This document shows positions 22,201 through 35,511 of a stretch of DNA of 64,000 bases, piece by piece. The notes beneath the pieces were generated by a model, which ran no database searches, was not told the origin of the DNA, and worked only from the letters and a program-made list of their open reading frames with translations. Source of the DNA: Nemertoderma westbladi (taxonomy: Eukaryota; Xenacoelomorpha; Nemertodermatida; Nemertodermatidae); the NCBI GenBank assembly GCA_032718475.1, contig JAUCBJ010008230.1:62001-126000 (forward strand), in the 5' to 3' direction. The position numbers and the translations under genes were made by a program. The stretch's first letter is position 1. Every line of letters begins with the position of its first letter.

Positions 22201-22689
22201 CCCTGTTAATATTGTTGTGTTCTAGAATAATTATTATAGTTTCATCGTATTGCCAAAGCGGCTGGAGCCGAAGTTAATATGTAATGCAATAATTCACCTC
22301 AAATATCTCAGCTAGTTCATGAATATAATGAGTATTAAAGCCATGTCAAAATCCTTGGGGATTTTCAGCAATAATTTATCAAAATATCCTCTGATTTTTT
22401 TTCAAAAACCACAACAATTTTCATATTTATAACTTCTAACCCCATCCACGAGACAGAGAATCTTAAACGAAAGTCATAAGAACAGGTAACACTTTTATTT
22501 ATAGAAGTAATCAGCTGTTATTTGCTTCGTCTTTCCACAGGAGATGGATGAAATTTGATTGCGTCGGAACACCCCCTTTTTGAGGCTCTCAGAGGTAAGA
22601 GATAAGTAGCATATCTCCCTGTTAATATTGTTGTGTTCTAGAATAATTATTATAGTTTCATCGTATTGCCAAAGCGGCTGGAGCCGAAG
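16287..22689. repeat. Satellite block 2: ~14 monomers plus four truncated units
   Basis: Monomer landmarks lie near 16686, 17102, 17516, 18078, 18491, 19055, 19467, 19886, 20298, 20860, 21278, 21689, 22252 and 22671. Spacing is either about 415 bp or about 562 bp; the extra 147 bp is a truncated monomer joined through a (TTA)n tract at about 17915, 18889, 20698 and 22090. A distinct subtype reads GCTAATGTGGCTGGAGTT (17516, 20298, 21689). Order and spacing of subtypes repeat, so the block is built from higher-order units. It ends at a TTAA used as target by the inserted transposon. Confidence 0.95.
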
Positions 22690-22693
22690 TTAA
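22690..22693. repeat. Left TTAA target duplication
   Basis: TTAA belongs to the satellite word GAAGTTAATATGTG. After the insertion TTAA appears again at 24284-24287, followed by TATGTG, so the empty site can be read from any intact monomer. Confidence 0.9.
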
Positions 22694-24283
22694 CCCTATT
22701 ACCACTGGGGGGGGGGGCCGAATCGGCCCCTTCCTAGTTTTTAGTTGCTGTAACTATGCACCCACATTACGTACCGGCCCAATTTTTTGTGAGAATTAGT
22801 CAAATTTAATGCCGCATCTTTTGCAAAAAACGCCGTTGCAATTGGATTTCTACTTTTCGATGTGGGTGCCACCTCAAAATTTGGTCTCCAGCACCAAATT
22901 TTTTGAAATTTTCGAATTTTACAAAGTCATTCGTGATTTAGTAATTATTTGTGTTTGGGCTATTTTTATTTATTTTCATTGGTTTGGATCACTCTAATGC
23001 TCTATACAAGTATGTAAGTGTAGTGGTACGTCATTTTTGGAGCACCAAATTTAGGGCGTGGCACTTTAAAATTTCAAAATTACTTTATTCGGAAAATTTA
23101 CTAAAGTTCTGATTTCGAAGCATTTTTATTGGTTTTCTGGAGCGCTGAATCGATTAAAAGTAGTATAGAAGCCTGAAGACTTAGTGGTTCGCCATTTTTG
23201 GTGCACTAAAATTAGGGTGTGGCACTTCAAATTTTGAAAAATACGAGATTCGGAAAATACACTGAAGTTTTGATTTGCAAAGCATTTTTATAGGTTTTCT
23301 GGAGCGCTGAATCGATTGAAAGTAATATAGAAGCCTGAAGACTTAGTGGTTCGCCATTTTTGGTGCACCAAAATTAGGGCGTGGCACTTCAAATTTTGAA
23401 AAATACGAGATTCGAAAAATTCACTAAAGTTTTGATTTTAAATTAATTTTATAGGTTTTCTGGAGCGCTGAATCGATTGAAAGTAATATAGAACCCTGAA
23501 GACTTAGTGGTTCGCCATTTTCGGTGCACCAAAATTAGGGCGTGGCACTTCAAATTTTCAAAATTACTTTATTCGGAAAAAACACTAAAGTTTTGATTTC
23601 AAAAAATGGCTAACTTCTAAATCTTCAGGCTTTTCTATATTACTTTCAATCGATTCAGCGGTCTGGAAAACCTATATAAATTCGTTAAAATGTCAATTTC
23701 GGTTTATTTTCCGAATCTCGTATTTTTCAAAATTTGAAGTGCCACGCCCTAATTTTGGTGCACCAAAAATGGCTAACCACTCAGTCTTCAGGCTTCTATA
23801 TTACTTTCAATCGATTCAGCGGCCCAGAAAACCCATAAAGATGCGTTGAAATAAAAAAATTAGGGGCATTTTCTGAATATCTAATTTTTCAAAATTTGAA
23901 GTGCCACGCCCACTTCTTATGTGCACGAAAAATAGCATCCACTTCAATTTTTGGAAGTGGAATATAATCACATTCGATTCAGCGTCTTGAAAAACCTACT
24001 AAATCTAGCCAACACTGCCACACTATTAGTTTTTAGAAAACGAAAAATTTTGTAATTTTGTCCTGGGACTACTTTTATTTTTCATCAAAATTATGAGTCC
24101 CTGCTTATGAAATTTTAACTTTTTAAGGTTTGGTAGTGTTCATCTATAGTTGTTTCACCAACAGCCCAAATTTTGTAGGATTTCATTGGACGACTACAAA
24201 AATATAGTGGGTGGGCCGAATCGCCCCCCCCCCCCCCCCCCCCCAGTGCTGCTAATGGTCAAAACACCCCAGTGGTAATAGGA
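22694..24283. mobile_element. piggyBac-like non-autonomous DNA transposon (MITE), 1,590 bp
   Basis: The ends are CCCTATTACCACTGGGG (22694-22710) and CCCCAGTGGTAATAGGA (24267-24283), inverted repeats matching at 16 of 17 bases. They are flanked by TTAA on both sides, the piggyBac target, and start with CCCT as piggyBac ends commonly do. There is no transposase ORF (longest about 60 codons), so it is non-autonomous. Subterminal GGCCGAATCGG-type words and homopolymers (G11 at 22707-22717, C21 at 24224-24244) mirror each other. The interior is a fold-back of direct and inverted ~161-bp units. Confidence 0.85.
23037..24010. repeat. Internal ~161-bp units, three direct then about three inverted
   Basis: CTGGAGCGCTGAATCGATT occurs at 23137, 23299 and 23460 on the + strand. 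Reverse-complement versions (AATCGATTCAGCG) follow near 23650, 23810 and 23970. Each unit carries GGTTCGCCATTTTTGGTGCA and GGGCGTGGCACTTCAAATTT. The symmetry centre is near 23585, so a transcript or single strand could fold into a long imperfect hairpin. Divergence increases outward on the right side. Confidence 0.8.
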
Positions 24284-24287
24284 TTAA
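24284..24287. repeat. Right TTAA target duplication
   Basis: This is the second copy of the target site, followed by the expected satellite continuation TATGTG. Confidence 0.9.
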
Positions 24288-27200
24288 TATGTGTTACAAT
24301 AATTAACCTCAAATATCTTAGCTATTTCATGAACATAATGAAGTATTAAAGCCATGTCAAAATCCTAGTGGGTTTTTCAGCAATAATTTATCAAAATATC
24401 CTCTGATTTTTTTCAAAAACCACATAGATTTTCATATTTATAACTTCTAACCCAATCCACGAGATAGAGAATCTTAAACGAAAGTCACAAGAACAGGTAA
24501 CACTTTCATTTATAGAAGTAATCAGCTGTTATTTGCTTCGTCTTTCCACAGGAGATGGATGAATTTTGATTGCGTCGGAACACCCCCTTTTTGAGGCTCT
24601 CAGAGTGAAGAGATAAGTAGCCTATCTCCCTGTTAATATTGTTGTGTTCTAGAATATTTATTATAGTTTCATCGTATTGCCAAAGCGGCTGGAGCCGAAG
24701 TTAATATGTGATACAATAATTCACCTCAAATTTCTCAGCTAATTCATGAATATAATGAGTATTACAGCCATGTCAAAATCCTTGAGGTTTTTCAGCAATA
24801 ATTTATCAAAATATCCTCAGATTTTTTTCAAAAACCACCTCGATTTTCATATTTATAACTTCTAACCCAATCCACGAGATAGAGAATCTTAAACGAAAGT
24901 CATAAGAACAGGTAACACTATCATTTATAGAAGTAATCAGCTGTTATTTGCTTCGTCTTTCCACAGGAGATGGATGAAATTTGATTGCGTCGGAACACCC
25001 CTTTTTTGAGGCTCTCAGAGGGAAGAGATAAGTAGCCTATCTCCCTGTTAATATTGTTGTGTTCTAGAATATTTATTATAGTTTCATCGTATTGCCAAAG
25101 CGGCTGGAGCCGAAGTTAATATGTGATACAATAATTCACCTCAAATTTCTCAGCTAATTCATGAATATAATGAGTATTACAGCCATGTCAAAATCCTTGA
25201 GGTTTTTCAGCAATAATTTATCAAAATATCCTCTGATTTTTTTCAAAAACCACATCGATTGTCATATTTATAACTTCTAACCCACTCCACGAGATAGAGA
25301 ATCTTAAACGAAAGTCATAAGAACAGGTAACACTTTCATTTATAGAAGTAATCAGCTGTTCTTTGCTTCGTCTTTCCCCTGGAGATGGATGAATTTTGAT
25401 TGCGTCGGAACACCCCCTTTTTGAGGCTCTCAGAGTGAAGAGATAAGTAGCCTATCTCCCTGTTAATATTGTTGTGTTCTAGAATATTTATTATAGTTTC
25501 ATCGTATTGCCAAAGCGGCTGGAGCCGAAGTTAATATGTGATACAATAATTCACCTCAAATTTCTCAGCTAATTCATGAATATAATGAGTATTACAGCCA
25601 TGTCAAAATCCTTGAGGTTTTTCAGCAATAATTTATCAAAATATCCTCAGATTTTTTTCAAAAACCACCTCGATTTTCATATTTATAACTTCTAACCCAA
25701 TCCACGAGATAGAGAATCTTAAACCAAAGTCATAAGAACAGGTAACACTATCATTTATAGAAGTAATCAGCTGTTATTTGCTTCGTCTTTCCACAGGAGA
25801 TGGATGAAATTTGATTGCGTCGGAACACCCCTTTTTTGAGGCTCTCAGAGGGAAGAGATAAGTAGCCTATCTCCCTGTTAATATTGTTGTGTTCTAGAAT
25901 ATTTATTATAGTTTCATCGTATTGCCAAAGCGGCTGGAGCCGAAGTTAATATGTGATACAATAATTCACCTCAAATTTCTCAGCTAATTCATGAATATAA
26001 TGAGTATTACAGCCATGTCAAAATCCTTGAGGTTTTTCAGCAATAATTTATCAAAATATCCTCCGATTTTTTTCAAAAACCACCTCGATTTTCATATTTA
26101 TAACTTCTAACCCACTCCACGAGATAGAGAATCTTAAACGAAAGTCATAAGAACAGGTAACACTTACATTTATAGAAGTAATCAGCTGTTATTTGCTTTG
26201 TCTTTCCCCAGGAGATGGATGAATTTTGATTGCGTCGGAACACCCCCTTTCTGAGGCTCTCAGAGTGGAGAGATAAGTAGCCTATCTCCCTGTTAATATT
26301 GTTGTGTTCTAGAATATTTATTTATTATTATTATTATTTGCTTCGTGTTTCCACAGGAGATTGATGAAATTTGATTGCGTCGGAACACCCCCTATTTGAG
26401 GTTCTCAGTGTGAAGAGATAAGTAGCCTATCTCCCTGTTAATATTGTTGTGTTCTAGAATAATTATTATAGTTTCATCGTATTGCCAAAGCGGCTGGAGC
26501 CGAAGTTAATATGTAATGCAATAATTCACCTCAAATATCTCAGCTAGTTCATGAATATAATGAGTATTAAATCCTTGTCAAAATCCTTGGTGTTTTTCAG
26601 CAATAATTTATTAAAATCTCCTCTGATTTTTTACAAAAAACGACATCGATTTTCATATTCATGACTTCTAACCCACTCCAAGAGATAGACAATCTTAAAT
26701 GAAAGTCAAAAGAGCAGGTAACCCTTACATTTATAGAAGTAATCAGCTGTTCTTTGCTTCGTCTTTCCCCTGGAGATGGATGAATTTTGATTGCGTCGGA
26801 ACACCCCCTTTTTGAGGCTCTCAGAGGGAAGAGATAAGTAGCCTATCTCCCTGATAATATTGTTGTGTTCTAGAATATTTATTATAGTTTCATCGTATTG
26901 CCAAAGCGGCTGGAGCCGAAGTTAATATGTGATACAATAATTCACCTCAAATTTCTCAGCTAATTCATGAATATAATGAGTATTACAGCCATGTCAAAAT
27001 CCTTGAGGTTTTTCAGCAATAATTTATCAAAATATCCTCAGATTTTTTTCAAAAACCACCTCGATTTTCATATTTATAACTTCTAACCCAATCCACGAGA
27101 TAGAGAATCTTAAACGAAAGTCATAAGAACAGGTAACACTATCATTTATAGAAGTAATCAGCTGTTATTTGCTTCGTCTTTCCACAGGAGATGGATGAAA

Positions 27201-30200
27201 TTTGATTGCGTCGGAACACCCCTTTTTTGAGGCTCTCAGAGGGAAGAGATAAGTAGCCTATCTAACTGTTAATATTGTTGTGTTCTAGAATATTTATTAT
27301 AGTTTCATCGTATTGCCAAAGCGGCTGGAGCCGAAGTTAATATGTGATACAATAATTCACCTCAAATTTCTCAGCTAATTCATGAATATAATGAGTATTA
27401 CAGCCATGTCAAAATCCTTGAGGTTTTTCAGCAATAATTTATCAAAATATCCTCAGATTTTTTTCAAAAACCACCTCGATTTTCATATTTATAACTTCTA
27501 ACCCACTCCACGAGATAGAGAATCTTAAACAAAAGTCATAAGAACAGGTAACACTTACATTTATAGAAGTAATCATCTGTTATTTGCTTTGTCTTTCCCC
27601 AGGAGATGGATGAATTTTGATTGCGTCGGAACACCCCCTTTCTGAGGCTCTCAGAGTGGAGAGATAAGTAGCCTATCTCCCTGTTAATATTGTTGTGTTC
27701 TAGAATATTTATTTATTATTATTATTATTTGCTTCGTGTTTCCACAGGAGATTGATGAAATTTGATTGCGTCGGAACACCCCCTTTTTGAGGTTCTCAGA
27801 GTGAAGAGATAAGTAGCCTATCTCCCTGTTAATATTGTTGTGTTCTAGAATAATTATTATAGTTTCATCGTATTGCCAAAGCGGCTGGAGCCGAAGTTAA
27901 TATGTAATGCAATAATTCACCTCAAATATCTCAGCTAGTTCATGAATATAATGAGTATTAAATCCTTGTCAAAATCCTTGGTGTTTTTCAGCAATAATTT
28001 ATTAAAATCTCCTCTGATTTTTTACAAAAAACGACATCGATTTTCATATTCATGACTTCTAACCCACTCCAAGAGATAGACAATCTTAAATGAAAGTCAA
28101 AAGAGCAGGTAACCCTTACATTTATAGAAGTAATCAGCTGTTCTTTGCTTCGTCTTTCCCCTGGAGATGGATGAATTTTGATTGCGTCGGAACACCCCCT
28201 TTTTGAGGCTCTCAGAGGGAAGAGATAAGTAGCCTATCTCCCTGATAATATTGTTGTGTTCTAGAATATTTATTATAGTTTCATCGCATTGCCAAAGCGG
28301 CTGGAGCCGAAGTTAATATGTGATACAATAATTCACCTCAAATTTCTCAGCTAATTCATGAATATAATGAGTATTACAGCCATGTCAAAATCCTTGAGGT
28401 TTTTCAGCAATAATTTATCAAAATATCCTCAGATTTTTTTCAAAAACCACCTCGATTTTCATATTTATAACTTCTAACCCAATCCACGAGATAGAGAATC
28501 TTAAACGAAAGTCATAAGAACAGGTAACACTATCATTTATAGAAGTAATCAGCTGTTATTTGCTTCGTCTTTCCACAGGAGATGGATGAAATTTGATTGC
28601 GTCGGAACACCCCTTTTTTGAGGCTCTCAGAGGGAAGAGATAAGTAGCCTATCTAACTGTTAATATTGTTGTGTTCTAGAATATTTATTATAGTTTCATC
28701 GTATTGCCAAAGCGGCTGGAGCCGAAGTTAATATGTGATACAATAATTCACCTCAAATTTCTCAGCTAATTCATGAATATAATGAGTATTACAGCCATGT
28801 CAAAATCCTTGAGGTTTTTCAGCAATAATTATTTATCAAAATATCCTCAGATTTTTTTCAAAAACCACCTCGATTTTCATATTTATAACTTCTAACCCAC
28901 TCCACGAGATAGAGAATCTTAAACAAAAGTCATAAGAACAGGTAACACTTACATTTATAGAAGTAATCATCTGTTATTTGCTTTGTCTTTCCCCAGGAGA
29001 TGGATGAATTTTGATTGCGTCGGAACACCCCCTTTCTGAGGCTCTCAGAGTGGAGAGATAAGTAGCCTATCTCCCTGTTAATATTGTTGTGTTCTAGAAT
29101 ATTTATTTATTATTATTATTATTTGCTTCGTGTTTCCACAGGAGATTGATGAAATTTGATTGCGTCGGAACACCCCCTTTTTGAGGTTCTCAGAGTGAAG
29201 AGATAAGTAGCCTATCTCCCTGTTAATATTGTTGTGTTCTAGAATAATTATTATAGTTTCATCGTATTGCCAAAGCGGCTGGAGCCGAAGTTAATATGTA
29301 ATGCAATAATTCACCTCAAATATCTCAGCTAGTTCATGAATATAATGAGTATTAAATCCTTGTCAAAATCCTTGGTGTTTTTCAGCAATAATTTATTAAA
29401 ATCTCCTCTGATTTTTTACAAAAAACGACATCGATTTTCATATTCATGACTTCTAACCCACTCCAAGAGATAGACAATCTTAAATGAAAGTCAAAAGAGC
29501 AGGTAACCCTTACATTTATAGAAGTAATCAGCTGTTCTTTGCTTCGTCTTTCCCCTGGAGATGGATGAATTTTGATTGCGTCGGTACACCCCCTTTTTGA
29601 GGCTCTCAGAGTGAAGAGATAAGTAGCCTATCTCCCTGTTAATATTGTTGTGTTCTAGAATATTTATTATAGTTTCATCGTATTGCCAAAGCGGCTGGAG
29701 CCGAAGTTAATATGTGATACAATAATTCACCTCAAATTTCTCAGCTAATTCATGAATATAATGAGTATTAAAGCCATGTCAAAATCCTTGAGGTTTTTCA
29801 GCAATAATTTATCAAAATATCCTCTGATTTTTGTCAAAAACCACATCGATTTTCATATTTATAACTTCTAACCCAATCCACGAGATAGAGAATCTTAAAC
29901 GAAAGTCATAAGAACAAGTAACACTTTCATTTATAGAAGTAATCAGATGTTATTTGCTTCGTCTTTCCCCAGGAGATGGATGAATTTTGATTGCGTCGGA
30001 ACACCCCCTTTTTGAGGCTCTCAGAGGGAAGAGATAAGTAGCCTATCTCCCTGTTAATATTGTTGTGTTCTAGAATAATTATTATAGTTTCATCGTATTG
30101 CCAAAGCGGCTGGAGCCGAAGTTAATATGTGATACAATAATTCACCTCAAATTTCTCAGCTATTTCATGAATATAATGAGTATTAAAGCCATGTCAAAAT

Positions 30201-33200
30201 CCTTGGGGATTTTCAGCAATAATTTATCAAAATATCCTCTGATTTTTTTTCAAAAAGCACAACAATTTTCATATTTATAACTTCTAACCCCATCCACAAG
30301 ACAGAGAATCTTAAACGAAAGTCATAAGAACAGGTAACACTTTTATTTATAGAAGTAATCAGCTGTTATTTGCTTCGTCTTTCCACAGGAGATGGATGAA
30401 ATTTGATTGCGTCGGAACACCCCCTTTTTGAGGCTCTCAGAGGTAAGAGATAAGTAGCATATCTCCCTGTTAATATTGTTGTGTTCTAGAATAATTATTA
30501 TAGTTTCATCGTATTGCCAAAGCGGCTGGAGTCTAAGTTAATATGTGATACAATAATTCACCTCAAATTTCTCAGCTATTTCATGAATATAATGAGTATT
30601 AAATCCTTGTCAAAATCCTAGGGGGTTTTTCAGCAATAATTTATCAAAATATCCTCTGATTTTTTTTCAAAAACCACATCGATTTTCATATTTATAACTT
30701 CTAACCCAATCCACGAGATAGAGAATCTTAAACGAAAGTCACAAAAACAGGTAGCACTTTCATTTATAGAAGTAATCAGCTGTTATTTGCTTCGTCTTTC
30801 CACAGGAGATGGATGAAATTTGATTGCGTCGGAACACCCCCTTTTTGAGGCTCTCAGAGGGAAGAGATAAGTAGCCTATCTCCCTGTTAATATTGTTGTG
30901 TTCTAGAATAATTATTATAGTTTCATCGTATTGCCAAAGCGGCTGGAGCCGAAGTTAATATGTGATACAATAATTCACCTCAAATTTCTCAGCTATTTCA
31001 TGAACATAATGAGTATTAAAGCCATGTCAAAATCGTTGGGGATTTTCAGCAATAATTTATCAAAATATCTTCTGATTTTTTTCAAAAACCACATCGATTT
31101 TCATATTCATGACTTCTAACCCACTCCAAGAGATAGACAATCTTAAATGAAAGTCAAAAGAGCAGGTAACCCTTACATTTATAGAAGTAATCAGCTGTTC
31201 TTTGCTTCGTCTTTCCCCTGGAGATGGATGAATTTTGATTGCGTCGGAACACCCCATTTTTGAGGCTCTCAGAGGGAAGAGATAAGTAGCCTATCTCCCT
31301 GATAATATTGTTGTGTTCTAGAATATTTATTATAGTTTCATCGTATTGCCAAAGCGGCTGGAGCCGAAGTTAATATGTGATACAATAATTCACCTCAAAT
31401 TTCTCAGCTAATTCATGAATATAATGAGTATTACAGCCATGTCAAAATCCTTGAGGTTTTTCAGCAATAATTTATCAAAATATCCTCAGATTTTTTTCAA
31501 AAACCACCTCGATTTTCATATTTATAACTTCTAACCCACTCCACGAGATAGAGAATCTTAAACAAAAGTCATAAGAACAGGTAACACTTACATTTATAGA
31601 AGTAATCATCTGTTATTTGCTTTGTCTTTCCCCAGGAGATGGATGAATTTTGATTGCGTCGGAACACCCCCTTTCTGAGGCTCTCAGAGTGGAGAGATAA
31701 GTAGCCTATCTCCCTGTTAATATTGTTGTGTTCTAGAATATTTATTTATTATTATTATTATTTGCTTCGTGTTTCCACAGGAGATTGATGAAATTTGATT
31801 GCGTCGGAACACCCCCTTTTTGAGGTTCTCAGAGTGAAGAGATAAGTAGCCTATCTCCCTGTTAATATTGTTGTGTTCTAGAATAATTATTATAGTTTCA
31901 TCGTATTGCCAAAGCGGCTGGAGCCGAAGTTAATATGTAATGCAATAATTCACCTCAAATATCTCAGCTAGTTCATGAATATAATGAGTATTAAATCCTT
32001 GTCAAAATCCTTGGTGTTTTTCAGCAATAATTTATTAAAATCTCCTCTGATTTTTTACAAAAAACGACATCGATTTTCATATTCATGACTTCTAACCCAC
32101 TCCAAGAGATAGACAATCTTAAATGAAAGTCAAAAGAGCAGGTAACCCTTACATTTATAGAAGTAATCAGCTGTTCTTTGCTTCGTCTTTCCCCTGGAGA
32201 TGGATGAATTTTGATTGCGTCGGTACACCCCCTTTTTGAGGCTCTCAGAGTGAAGAGATAAGTAGCCTATCTCCCTGTTAATATTGTTGTGTTCTAGAAT
32301 ATTTATTATAGTTTCATCGTATTGCCAAAGCGGCTGGAGCCGAAGTTAATATGTGATACAATAATTCACCTCAAATTTCTCAGCTAATTCATGAATATAA
32401 TGAGTATTAAAGCCATGTCAAAATCCTTGAGGTTTTTCAGCAATAATTTATCAAAATATCCTCTGATTTTTGTCAAAAACCACATCGATTTTCATATTTA
32501 TAACTTCTAACCCAATCCACGAGATAGAGAATCTTAAACGAAAGTCATAAGAACAGGTAACACTTTCATTTATAGAAGTAATCAGATGTTATTTGCTTCG
32601 TCTTTCCACAGGAGATGGATGAAATTTGATTGCGTCGGAACACCCCCTTTTTGAGGCTCTCAGAGGGAAGAGATAAGTAGCCTATCTCCCTGTTAATATT
32701 GTTGTGTTCTAGAATAATTATTATAGTTTCATCGTATTGCCAAAGCGGCTGGAGCCGAAGTTAATATGTGATACAATAATTCACCTCAAATTTCTCAGCT
32801 ATTTCATGAATATAATGAGTATTAAAGCCATGTCAAAATCCTTGAGGTTTTTCAGCAATAATTTATCAAAATATCCTCTGATTTTTGTCAAAAACCACAT
32901 CGATTTTCATATTTATAACTTCTAACCCAATCCACGAGATAGAGAATCTTAAACGAAAGTCATAAGAACAGGTAACACTTTCATTTATAGAAGTAATCAG
33001 ATGTTATTTGCTTCGTCTTTCCACAGGAGATGGATGAAATTTGATTGCGTCGGAACACCCCCTTTTTGAGGCTCTCAGAGGGAAGAGATAAGTAGCCTAT
33101 CTCCCTGTTAATATTGTTGTGTTCTAGAATAATTATTATAGTTTCATCGTATTGCCAAAGCGGCTGGAGCCGAAGTTAATATGTGATACAATAATTCACC

Positions 33201-35026
33201 TCAAATTTCTCAGCTATTTCATGAATATAATGAGTATTAAAGCCATGTCAAAATCCTTGGGGATTTTCAGCAATAATTTATCAAAATATCCTCTGATTTT
33301 TTTTCAAAAACCACAACAATTTTCATATTTATAACTTCTAACCCCATCCACGAGACAGAGAATCTTAAACGAAAGTCATAAGAACAGGTAACACTTTTAT
33401 TTATAGAAGTAATCAGCTGTTATTTGCTTCGTCTTTCCACAGGAGATGGATGAAATTTGATTGCGTCGGAACTCCCCCTTTTTGAGGCTCTCAGAGGGAA
33501 GAGATAAGTAGCCTATCTCCCTGTTAATATTGTTGTGTTCTAGAATAATTATTATAGTTTCATCGTATTGCCAAAGCGGCTGGAGCCGAAGTTAATATGT
33601 GATACAATAATTCACCTCAAATTTCTCAGCTATTTCATGAATATAATGAGTATTAAAGCCATGTCAAAATCGTTGGGGATTTTCAGCAATAATTTATCAA
33701 CATATCTTCTGATTTTTTTTCAAAAACCACATCGATTTTCATATTTATAACTTCTAACCCACTCCACGAGATAGAGAATCTTAAACGAAATTAATATGTG
33801 ATACAATAATTAACCTCAAATATCTTAGCTATTTCATGAACATAATGAAGTATTAAGGCCATGTCAAAATCCTTGGGGTTTTTCAGCAATAATTTATCAA
33901 AATATCCTCTGATTTTTTTCAAAAACCACATCGATTGTCATATTTATAACTTCTAACCCACTCCACGAGATAGAGAATCTTAAACGAAAGTCATAAGAAC
34001 AGGTAACACTTTCATTTATAGAAGTAATCAGCTGTTCTTTGCTTCGTCTTTCCCCTGGAGATGGATGAATTTTGATTGCGTCGGAACACCCCCTTTTTGA
34101 GGCTCTCAGAGTGAAGAGATAAGTAGCCTATCTCCCTGTTAATATTGTTGTGTTCTAGAATATTTTTTATAGTTTCATCGTATTGCCAAAGCGGCTGGAG
34201 CCGAAGTTAATATGTGATACAATAATTCACCTCAAATTTCTCAGCTAATTCATGAATATAATGAGTATTAAAGCCATGTCAAAATCCTTGAGGTTTTTCA
34301 GCAATAATTTATCAAAATATTCTCTGATTTTTTTCAAAAACCACATCGATTTTCATATTTATAACTTCTAACCCAATCCACGAGATAGAGAATCTTAAAC
34401 GAAAGTCATAAGAACAGGTAACACTTTCATTTATAGAAGTAATCAGCTGTTATTTGCTTCGTCTTTCCACAGGAGATGGATGAAATTTGATTGCGTCGGA
34501 ACACCCCCTTTTTGAGGCTCTCAGAGGGAAGAGATAAGTAGCCTATCTCCCAGTTAATATTGTTGTGTTCTAGAATATTTATTATAGTTTCATCGTATTG
34601 ACAAAGCGGCTGGAGCCGAAGTTAATATGTGATACAATAATTCACCTCAAAATTCTCAGCTAATTCATGAATATAATGAGTATTAAAGCCATGTCAAAAT
34701 CCTTGAGGTTTTTCAGCAATAATTTATCAAAATATTCTCTGATTTTTTTCAAAAACCACATCGATTTTCATATTTATAACTTCTAACCCAATCCACGAGA
34801 TAGAGAATCTTAAACGAAAGTCATAAGAACAGGTAACACTTTCATTTACAGAAGTAATCAGCTGTTATTTGCTTCGTCTTTCCACAGGAGATGGATGAAA
34901 TTTGATTGCGTCAGAACACCCCCTTTTTGAGGCTCTCAGAGGGAAGAGATAAGTAGCCTATCTCCCTGTTAATATTTTTCTGTTGTAGAATATTTATTAT
35001 AGTTTCATCGTATTGTTAATGTGGCT
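24288..35026. repeat. Satellite block 3: ~24 monomers with a 1.39-kb higher-order repeat
   Basis: Landmarks recur every ~415 bp from 24685 to 35013. Truncated 147-bp units occur at about 26321, 27711, 29104 and 31743. At 33789-33790 the word AATCTTAAACGAAA jumps straight to TTAATATGTGATACA, deleting about half a monomer. The last monomer (GTTAATGTGGCTGGAGT) is cut at 35031 by the family 2 retrotransposon. Confidence 0.95.
26150..30320. repeat. Higher-order repeat, ~1,391-bp unit, about three copies
   Basis: AGAACAGGTAACACTTACAT starts at about 26150, 27541 and 28934 (spacing 1,391-1,393). Private variants recur with the same spacing: CTGATAATATTG at 26851 and 28242, CTAACTGTTAATATTG at 27259 and 28650. 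Each unit is three full monomers plus one 147-bp truncated monomer. Units look much more alike than neighbouring monomers do, the classic sign of unequal exchange at the higher-order level. Confidence 0.85.
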
Positions 35027-35031
35027 GGAGT
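35027..35031. repeat. Target site duplication GGAGT (left)
   Basis: GGAGT before the LTR start is repeated at 47744-47748 after the other LTR. Uninterrupted monomers read GGCTGGAGTTAAAG, which reconstructs the empty site exactly. Confidence 0.95.
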
Positions 35032-35501
35032 TGTGACGGGATCCACGAAGGATCCCGATTTATCCGTTTGTCAATCTACGCGTCCCCGCCGTGTGTGAAA
35101 GGTAAAAGAGTTTGCATTGTTCGTCGTAACAATAGTATATGGAAGGCGGGAAACAGTGATTAAGTCCTGGTACTTCCCTAGCTAACCTAACTAACACTAA
35201 ATGGCACACTGACTAAATGATACATTGGTAACTGCTATTATATTGCACGGGTTGGCCTTGTTACAGTACCTAGTCGATGCTTCCCCCTTGATTGGCTAAT
35301 ATCCCTGTTGGTGCCCTTTGGAGTGTTTCCCTTTACTCCTGCTATTCTCTCTCGGTCAGGGGTATGGCTCCTGACCCTTATTGTGTGTTTCTCCTTCCCA
35401 CTTTGTTGGGGTGGCACGAGATTGGGTAACCAACCTCGTGGCCCCCAATATTGCTTAACGGTTTTCATTGTGGGCTGTTAGTGGAATTGAATACGCTAAC
35501 A
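35032..35501 (-). repeat. 3' LTR of the family 2 element (470 bp)
   Basis: It aligns with 47237-47743 from end to end. It lacks a 59-bp AT-rich segment present in the other LTR after GTTCGTCG, and has 22 extra bases after CTAAATGG. Just inside its end lies the inverted repeat GGGATCC-acgaa-GGATCCC (35038-35056). ORFs inside it are incidental. Confidence 0.95.
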
Positions 35502-35511
35502 CTCCCCCCAT
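35502..35511 (-). promoter_or_regulatory. Polypurine tract, plus-strand primer of the family 2 element
   Basis: Read on the - strand this is ATGGGGGGAG directly followed by the LTR start TGTTAGCG. Position and composition match a PPT. Confidence 0.85.

Noticed and set aside
22809-22997. 62-aa Phe-rich ORF inside the MITE
   Set aside because: It is short, low in complexity and not related to a transposase; it lies in AT-rich subterminal sequence.
16287-35026. Regular repeats suggesting a CRISPR-like array
   Set aside because: The repeats are contiguous 415-bp satellite units with no unique spacers, in a eukaryotic context.
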